DNA of 10,113 nt, from contig MU646370.1 of NCBI GenBank assembly GCA_026770585.1, positions 675,982 to 686,094 of the forward strand. The letters run 5' to 3'. The stretch is from Baffinella frigidus (lineage: Eukaryota > Cryptophyceae > Cryptomonadales > Baffinellaceae). This document shows, in pieces, positions 8,501-10,113 of the stretch. How positions within the stretch are numbered: the stretch's first letter is position 1; each line of letters begins with the position of its first letter. The notes beneath the pieces were generated by a model. It was not told where the DNA came from, did not search any database, and saw nothing but the letters and a program-made list of their open reading frames with translations. Position numbers and translations under genes: made by a program.

Positions 8501-9973
8501 CCCCTCTGCGCCTTCATCTGCCCTGCGCGACCCGCGATCCGCAGCCTCACCCCCGCAGCGACTAACAGCATTCCCAAGCACAGAAACGCACCACCACGCC
8601 AGAGTGAAGGAGGGGGTTGAATTTTTTAAGACCTTTCTGATAAGGGGTCGCCACTTTTGAAAACCACTGCCTCGAAGAGGAATTGACTTTTGGCTACCCC
8701 TTCGAGGACTCTGGCGTGGCACTAGTCTCCACTCCGCGCCTCTCCGGAGCGCTTGGCCGCAGCACGGTCCTGAGGCGCGGGTGCATGACAGTAAACCCTG
8801 AACCGTGCATGGCAGTGTAAGGTTGCATGGCAGAAGACCCTGAACCAAGCGCGGGTGTATGGCAGTAAACCCTGAACCGTAAAGCCTCAACCCTGAACAG
8901 AGGATGCCGAGGCGGGCCTCCCGAAGACGCTCGCGAAAATCCGCCTGGTCATCTCTTCCTGCGCCGAAGCAGGCACCCTTCCCCCCCTCCCTCCCATGTG
9001 CGGATCTTAGAGGGGTTTGTAGGGGGTTCGGGGTCCAAGGTTTTAGCGTGTAGGGTTGTAATAGGGTATGGTGGTAGGGGTTTAGGGTAGGGAAGGGTTG
9101 TGGGGGTTGTTTTTTTTCGGGGGGGGGGGGTTGTGGTAGGGTAGGGTGTTAGGGGTTTAGGGTAGGGTCAGATTTTTAGGGTGTGGGGGTCGTTGGGCGC
9201 TAAGGTTTTAGGATTTTAGAGTTCCGGCAGCTCGGAACCCCTGCCCTCGCGCGGAAGAGCCTCAGCTGGGGGGCGACTTTTATATGCTCTCAGTTACCCT
9301 GGTCACCCCTGAACCATAAACCATAAACCATAAACCATAAACCATAAACCCCAAAGCATAAACAATGAACCATAGACCATAAACCATAAACCATAAACCC
9401 CAAACCATAAACAATGAACCATGGACCCTAAACCCTAACCCTAAACACTGAACACTAAACACTAAACCCTAAACCCTAAACCATAAACCTTAAACCTTAA
9501 ACCCCAAACCCTAAACCCTACACCCTCAAACCTAAACCCTGACCCTAAACCCGAGTTACCTGTGGCAGGCGCGTCGATGCTGACGATCCAGCTGGTGGAC
9601 AAGGGCGTAACGACGGTCGTCGACCTCAAACCCGGTGCGCTTCCCCCCCAACCCCAACGATGCTTCCCCACAACCAATCGCGCTTCCCCCTGTTGGTGAT
9701 CCTTCTCTCTGATATGCCGCCCCACACGTTGAGCTCCGCTCCCTCTCCCCTCCCACCCCCGCTTCCCCCGAAACCCAACGATGCTTCCCCCTGACCAATC
9801 GCTGCCCCGCGCTCAACACCCTGCCCCCGCTTCTGTGTCAACGGGTACACAGAGGCCATGCGAACCAACTGCTAGGAACACGCAAGGCAGTCACGACCGA
9901 CCGTCTGGCTTCGGCGCCGTTCACAAGCCTGCCGGCGGGGCTGTTCCACTGCGAGCAGCGGTGCAAGCTCAGG
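2199..9973 (+). CDS. Ankyrin-repeat protein, 13-exon gene model (3' end not seen)
   Basis: Hand-built model joining 2199-2594, 2797-2966, 3127-3200, 3683-3861, 4600-4800, 5198-5236, 5301-5375, 5850-6035, 6842-6979, 7844-7916, 8901-8972, 9569-9634 and 9891-9973: 1752 nt, 584 codons, every phase compatible and no internal stop. Residues ~21-237 are about six and a half ankyrin repeats, marked by GVTALHICAERGD (56 on), DTPMHMAAREG, GDTLLHLAAQAG, GMTPVMLASIAG, GDTALHHAARAEHAG and GETPLAVA. The glycine-to-glycine distance from repeat 6 to 7 is exactly 33 residues across two splices. Residues ~233-440 are rich in Lys, Glu, Arg and Ala, with KKAKKKPKKPK and an acidic EEDEDEE stretch, likely disordered or coiled coil. 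Residues ~441-584 match no family I recognise. Ankyrin repeats bind partner proteins; no signal peptide or membrane segment is visible, so a cytosolic or nuclear scaffold role is inferred. The gene may continue past the window. Confidence 0.75.
2595..2796 (+). repeat. Intron 1: telomere-like array with 11-bp flanking direct repeat
   Basis: This 202-nt intron is almost entirely CCCCAAA/CCCAAAC 7-mers (about 2608-2793) and ends CCCCCAAAACAG. The 11-mer CAGGCAGGCGC occurs exactly at both edges, 2592-2602 and 2794-2804. Excision anywhere within the repeat gives the same mRNA. Two registers give GC...AG ends (2595-2796 or 2599-2800); none gives GT...AG. The length is not a multiple of three, so retention causes an early stop. 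Confidence 0.85.
2797..2966 (+). CDS. Exon 2: ankyrin repeats 4 (rest) and 5
   Basis: Encodes AGATETVRFLLTVEGV, then GMTPVMLASIAGQEEVLKELL and HPSHREVARD, finishing in phase 2 with GC before the donor GTAACT at 2967. The frame's own stop (TAA at 2968) lies inside that donor. Joining to exon 3 restores GCA GAT GGC GAT, so the protein runs VARDADGDTALHH in correct ankyrin register. Confidence 0.88.
3127..3200 (+). CDS. Exon 3: ankyrin repeat 6
   Basis: A 74-nt exon between acceptor CCGCTGCAG (ending 3126) and donor GTGAGT (3201). It encodes DGDTALHHAARAEHAGCVAA and LLNAG, a textbook ankyrin helix pair. It starts in phase 2 and ends in phase 1. The intron before it (2967-3126, 160 nt) is C-rich then G-rich, with nothing recognisable. 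Confidence 0.88.
3201..3682 (+). other. Intron 3 (482 nt), with AT-rich middle and 24-bp palindrome
   Basis: The intron runs from GTGAGT to GGGGCAG. It contains a 24-bp perfect palindrome at 3411-3434 (AAAATAGTCAGA and its complement, with no spacer), the smaller palindrome CGAAATTTCG near 3363, an AT-rich stretch around 3490-3550, and a short telomere-like C-rich tract (about 3608-3638). I see no coding exon inside. Confidence 0.7.
3683..3861 (+). CDS. Exon 4: last ankyrin half-repeat and charged linker
   Basis: Acceptor GGGGCAG ends at 3682. The first two bases complete a glycine codon and the exon reads STASASNKRGETPLAVAKAK. It then passes into a Glu/Arg/Gly-rich stretch and KVFLVQMEALISAAAVK. 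It ends in phase 0 at AAG before donor GTGCGC (3862). The 33-residue spacing from exon 3's GDTALHH to GETPL supports both splice sites. The same frame continues openly to 4029, so the donor is inferred from the motif and the phase match to exon 5. Confidence 0.8.
3862..4599 (+). other. Intron 4 (738 nt), built of several repeats
   Basis: The intron starts GTGCGCCCCCCC and ends CGCACGCAG. It holds a duplicated segment with CCTCCGGACA and CAGACCCA (4120-4149 and 4368-4398). At 4279-4317 is a ~38-nt relative of 1080-1118, both with TTGGTGCTTT and ACACTCACATCG. It also holds a minus-strand copy of the dispersed family and three tandem 40-bp units before the acceptor. No coding exon is seen. Confidence 0.65.
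4421..4592 (-). repeat. Dispersed repeat copy D, with 40-bp tandem units
   Basis: Read on the minus strand, this has the same motif order as the other copies: CTTAAGG/TTTTGATTTCTC, then the CATAGGCGGACACCAC motif, then AGATCTGCAGAAAA. The GAGAAATCAAAACC block begins at 4473, 4513 and 4553, a 40-bp period, each followed by AAGGACCTAACGGATCGT. The third unit runs straight into the exon 5 acceptor. Confidence 0.75.
4600..4800 (+). CDS. Exon 5: lysine- and glutamate-rich region
   Basis: 67 codons in phase 0 from acceptor CACGCAG. It encodes AEEAFLQMLKEEEAGASS, a basic KKAKKKPKKPK block, an Ala-rich stretch and the acidic EEDEDEEREEREAEL, then AA before donor GTATGA (4801). Without splicing the frame ends at TGA two codons later, so a C-terminus here is possible. 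I prefer splicing because matching phase-0 exons follow. The basic block could be a nuclear or nucleic-acid-binding patch; that is inference. Confidence 0.72.
4801..5197 (+). other. Intron 5 (397 nt), with minisatellite before its acceptor
   Basis: Its last ~90 bases are three units resembling GGTGTCTCCTCGAATGGG (about 5110-5134, 5141-5167 and 5168-5194); a fourth ends intron 6 (about 5272-5298). GATGCYTCCCCGCAGAAC occurs twice (near 4986 and 5050). An alternative 87-nt phase-0 exon at 4847-4933 is possible but is not included. Confidence 0.55.
5198..5236 (+). CDS. Exon 6: short coiled-coil-like exon
   Basis: A 39-nt exon encoding AQQKEEEVQRQLA between acceptor AAAGGACAG and donor GTTCGG (5237), phase 0 on both sides. 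It parallels exon 7 (ARRKEEDAARQLA), and the acceptor-side sequence of both is shared, so the two are a tandem exon duplication 103 bp apart. The following intron would be only 64 nt (5237-5300). The donor is weak, and the exon is supported mainly by homology to exon 7. Confidence 0.5.
5301..5375 (+). CDS. Exon 7: charged helical segment
   Basis: 75 nt, phase 0 on both sides, encoding ARRKEEDAARQLA then ADARMAQEIARQ, probably helical. The acceptor is AAACGGGCAG and the donor GACAG/GTCCTG. Its second half and donor are copied 101 bp downstream (GCGGCTGACGCGCG at 5337 and 5438), which is out of frame with the model. The base CAGGT is present at both ends of the following intron (5373-5377 and 5847-5851). 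Confidence 0.6.
5438..5520 (+). pseudogene. Duplicated tail of exon 7 with its donor
   Basis: GCGGCTGACGCGCG, CTCGACAGGTCCTG, GCCCACTCCTCTCTC and CGCCCCAATG recur in the same order about 101 bp after their counterparts in exon 7 and the start of intron 7. The acceptor-like CATCACAG precedes it, but using 5439-5472 as an exon (34 nt) breaks the frame into exon 8. I read it as a non-used or decayed duplicate. Confidence 0.55.
5665..5820. mobile_element. MITE-like element with ~38-bp inverted termini, intron 7
   Basis: The left arm 5665-5702 (starts GGCTTATCCGGG, ends AAAAGAAAATGG) matches the reverse complement of the right arm 5782-5820 (starts CCGTTTTCTTTT, ends CCGGATTAAGGC) with about seven differences including one gap. 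The ~80-bp interior is AT-rich, has no coding frame, and contains GCCCTAATT and TTAGGGC. It lies in intron 7, with its right end 29 bp before exon 8. I could not identify a clear target duplication, so a decayed non-autonomous transposon is inferred. Confidence 0.65.
5850..6035 (+). CDS. Exon 8: disordered Lys/Gly/Ala-rich region
   Basis: 62 codons in phase 0 from acceptor GCGGGTGCAG. It begins VGDTDDGAWETSKPRG and continues with KVAGGKPAVPKVAG, SHQKEDPIKAAKG and a Gly run, before donor GTGAGC at 6036. The DDGAWET segment resembles short acidic-tryptophan motifs, but I assign no function. The frame stays open to 6518 as a Gly/Arg-rich translation of purine-rich DNA, so the exact end is uncertain. 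Confidence 0.6.
6495..6605. mobile_element. Long imperfect hairpin element 1 (24-bp inverted ends)
   Basis: The left arm 6495-6518 and right arm 6582-6605 pair at 23 of 24 positions (CAGCTGCCGTCTAG and its complement at the inner side). Inside, GGGTT (6528-6532) pairs with AACCC (6568-6572), and CGGATCATGA (6536-6545) with TCATGATCCG (6555-6564). All three pairs share the centre 6550, so this is one coherent 111-nt hairpin. It has no coding capacity; it is probably a MITE-like or foldback element. Confidence 0.8.
6606..6709. mobile_element. Hairpin element 2 (17-bp perfect inverted ends)
   Basis: TATCCCTTAAGTGACCA (6606-6622) is the exact reverse complement of 6693-6709. Inside, GCCCTAGG (6648-6655) pairs with CCTAGGGC (6661-6668) close to the same centre, and ACGGGTGA/TCGCCCGT form a side hairpin. 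It starts at the very next base after hairpin element 1. Confidence 0.8.
6842..6979 (+). CDS. Exon 9: start of the unrecognised C-terminal region
   Basis: 46 codons, phase 0 on both sides, between acceptor TTGGCTGGGCAG and donor GAG/GTGCGC (6980). It encodes VAKHEEASEKVELMLQALG, then TPTASMAAKVEAITRAARG and ITLSSE. This is an ordinary, non-repetitive, probably helical composition unlike the spurious low-complexity frames around it. No family is recognised. Confidence 0.75.
6995..7132. repeat. Telomere-like array, G-rich orientation, intron 9
   Basis: GGGTGTAGGGTG 7-mers (GTGTAGG) form most of 7045-7130, preceded by GGGGTGGGG units. They are the complement of the CCCTACA units at the left end of the window, so the same satellite family is inserted here in the opposite orientation, 15 bases after exon 9's donor. 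Confidence 0.9.
7200..7843 (+). repeat. Intron 9 right half: duplicated exon-10 acceptor and other repeats
   Basis: CTCTCCCTSTTGGCAGT plus the first codons of exon 10 occurs three times, with AG ending at 7643, 7717 and 7843. Copies 2 and 3 agree at about 43 of 45 positions, through the first nine codons. GAGAACCTTGG recurs near 7211, 7368 and 7672, twice followed by GATGTGAGGCCTCACC. GCTCA.GCAACGTG recurs near 7547 and 7752. Copy 2 is followed by the donor-like GAG/GTGAGG at 7771, which would define a 53-nt frame-breaking exon (7718-7770). Only the third copy continues as an open exon in the model. Confidence 0.75.
7844..7916 (+). CDS. Exon 10
   Basis: Acceptor CTCCCTCTTGGCAG ends at 7843. 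The exon encodes SLDFSYLMNLDEDSQTAVLR then FDLT, and ends in phase 1 before GTCTGC (7917). Read-through remains open to a TGA at 7976, so an alternative C-terminus here is possible. Splicing is preferred because the phase-1 exons 11 and 12 follow. Confidence 0.68.
7917..8900 (+). other. Intron 10 (984 nt)
   Basis: Holds, in order: a plus-strand relative of the dispersed repeat (about 8036-8126, with CTCCCAACATAGGCGAACACC), a long pyrimidine-rich tract (about 8126-8520), an inverted-repeat element (8594-8719), and a duplicated segment GCGCGGGTG/ATG.CAGTAAACCCTGAACCGT (8775-8806 and 8849-8880). The acceptor AACCCTGAACAG is formed out of telomere-like repeat sequence. No coding exon is seen; long frames on both strands are low-complexity Pro/Ser or Gly/Glu/Arg. 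Confidence 0.6.
8594..8719. mobile_element. Inverted-repeat element with 12-bp perfect ends
   Basis: CCACGCCAGAGT at 8594-8605 is exactly complementary to 8708-8719. The 102-bp interior is less GC-rich than the flanks and contains CCTCGAAG and CTTCGAGG. The trinucleotide CAC abuts the right end and CAC also lies just left of the left end, which might be a short target duplication. A small non-autonomous element is inferred. Confidence 0.5.
8901..8972 (+). CDS. Exon 11
   Basis: Starts after CCCTGAACAG. The split codon G/AG gives Glu, then DAEAGLPKTLAKIRLVISS and CAEA, ending in phase 1 at GCA G. The donor reads GCACCC, a GC donor. The GT inside CTGGTCATC (8947) would end in phase 0 and fail to join exon 12, which needs phase 1. 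The AKIRLVIS stretch looks like a beta strand. Confidence 0.65.
8973..9568 (+). repeat. Intron 11: two opposed telomere-like arrays
   Basis: 596 nt with GC...AG ends. GCAGGC occurs at both borders (8969-8974 and 9565-9570). The left part (about 9010-9200) is G-rich, with TTTAGGGTAGGG-like units and a G run at about 9119-9130. The right part (about 9306-9552) is C-rich, with CCATAAA units first and then CCCTAAA/CCCTAAC units. Between them is ~100 bp of unique sequence with the small hairpin GTTCCG/CGGAAC. Confidence 0.72.
9569..9634 (+). CDS. Exon 12
   Basis: Starts GC to complete a glycine codon and encodes ASMLTIQLVDKGVTTVVDLKP, ending in phase 1 before donor GTGCGC (9635). Alternating hydrophobic residues (LTIQLV, TTVVDL) suggest beta strands, which continues the strand-like pattern of exon 11. 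The acceptor is CCTGTGGCAG. Confidence 0.7.
9635..9890 (+). repeat. Intron 12, with repeats shared with intron 10
   Basis: CCCAACGATGCTTCCCC...ACCAATCGC occurs twice (about 9655-9682 and 9776-9804, 121 bp apart). The block CTCTCTGATATGCCGCCCC followed by TTGAGCTCCGCTCC at about 9703-9752 has a close relative in intron 10 at about 8200-8260. An alternative acceptor at TACACAG (ending 9852) would lead after six codons to a TAG, giving a different C-terminus. Confidence 0.6.
9891..9973 (+). CDS. Exon 13 (tentative; may be the last exon visible)
   Basis: Acceptor CGCAAGGCAG ends at 9890. The split codon gives Val and the exon reads TTDRLASAPFTSLPAGLF then HCEQRCKLR, with a possible phase-0 donor GTGTCC at 9974. 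The frame stays open to the end of the window, so the exon may be longer. It is supported only by frame, phase and acceptor. Confidence 0.45.
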
Positions 9974-10077
9974 GTGTCCCGACCATGCAGCCGCGTGTCT
10001 CCCGCGTCAAAACTCTCTGTGTCTTGCTCCCTGCGATGGGGAATGCTTGCGACGGTTCCGCCGCGAAGCAGCGCTCA

Positions 10078-10113
10078 ATGTTTCTCTCTCTCTCTCGCTC
10101 TCTGTCTCTCTCT
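10078..10113. repeat. CT-rich microsatellite at the window end
   Basis: The last ~36 bases are nearly all TCTCTC with few interruptions. It could be the pyrimidine tract of a following acceptor outside the window, or simply a microsatellite. Confidence 0.8.

Noticed and set aside
8011-8565. 184-codon plus-strand frame rich in Pro, Ser, Leu
   Set aside because: It is a pyrimidine-tract translation starting in a dispersed repeat, with no domain and no phase link to the exons.
7911-8890. Long minus-strand frames (183 and 242 codons) rich in Gly, Glu, Arg
   Set aside because: They are antisense translations of the pyrimidine tract in intron 10, with low complexity and no motif.
9280-9462. Minus-strand frame with MVYGLWFMVYG repeats
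   Set aside because: Translation of CCATAAA-type 7-mers in intron 11.
9853-9875. Alternative last exon with a short tail (EAMRTNC, then TAG)
   Set aside because: The acceptor TACACAG is possible, but the longer phase-compatible exon at 9891 gives a more protein-like sequence. Neither is proven.

Overview
The window looks like nuclear DNA of a eukaryote with many spliceosomal introns, a GC-rich coding style and a TTTAGGG-type (CCCTAAA on the other strand) telomere motif. That motif occurs in plants and in several algal groups. Dense telomere-like satellites, an intron-rich gene and possible GC-AG introns would suit a protist alga such as a cryptophyte, dinoflagellate or haptophyte. That is a guess; nothing here fixes the taxon. 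There is no bacterial operon, tRNA, rRNA, CRISPR array or recognisable transposase.

Layout. Positions 1-890 are an array of degenerate telomere-like 7-mers (TACACCC first, then CCCTAAA/CCATAAA/CCCTGAA variants), interrupted by a short unique island. Positions 891-2198 hold no gene I can support, but carry copies of a dispersed repeat whose relatives reappear inside introns. From 2199 to at least 9973 I can thread one plus-strand gene of 13 exons by hand. All intron phases agree, giving 584 codons and no stop; its 3' end is not seen. Exons 1-4 encode about six and a half ankyrin repeats. Exons 4-8 encode a charged, Lys/Glu-rich, probably coiled-coil or disordered region. Exons 9-13 encode a C-terminal region I do not recognise. 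The ankyrin exons are secure because repeat spacing is restored exactly across the splices; the later exons rest on open frame, splice motifs and phase agreement.

The introns are the most interesting part. Intron 1 is almost wholly a CCCCAAA-type telomere-like array, is flanked by an exact 11-bp direct repeat, and must be spliced as GC-AG (or another non-GT donor). Intron 11 is again best read as GC-AG, has a 6-bp direct repeat at its ends and carries two telomere-like arrays in telomere-fusion orientation. Introns 9 and 10 also contain telomere-like tracts, and the intron 10 acceptor lies in such a repeat. Introns 7, 8 and 10 hold inverted-repeat (MITE-like) elements, two of them abutting. 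Intron 9 contains two decayed copies of the acceptor plus start of exon 10. Exons 6 and 7 are a tandem duplication. Together this suggests a gene repeatedly remodelled by insertion of telomere-like DNA and small palindromic elements, possibly a case of introns made from telomere-type repeats.
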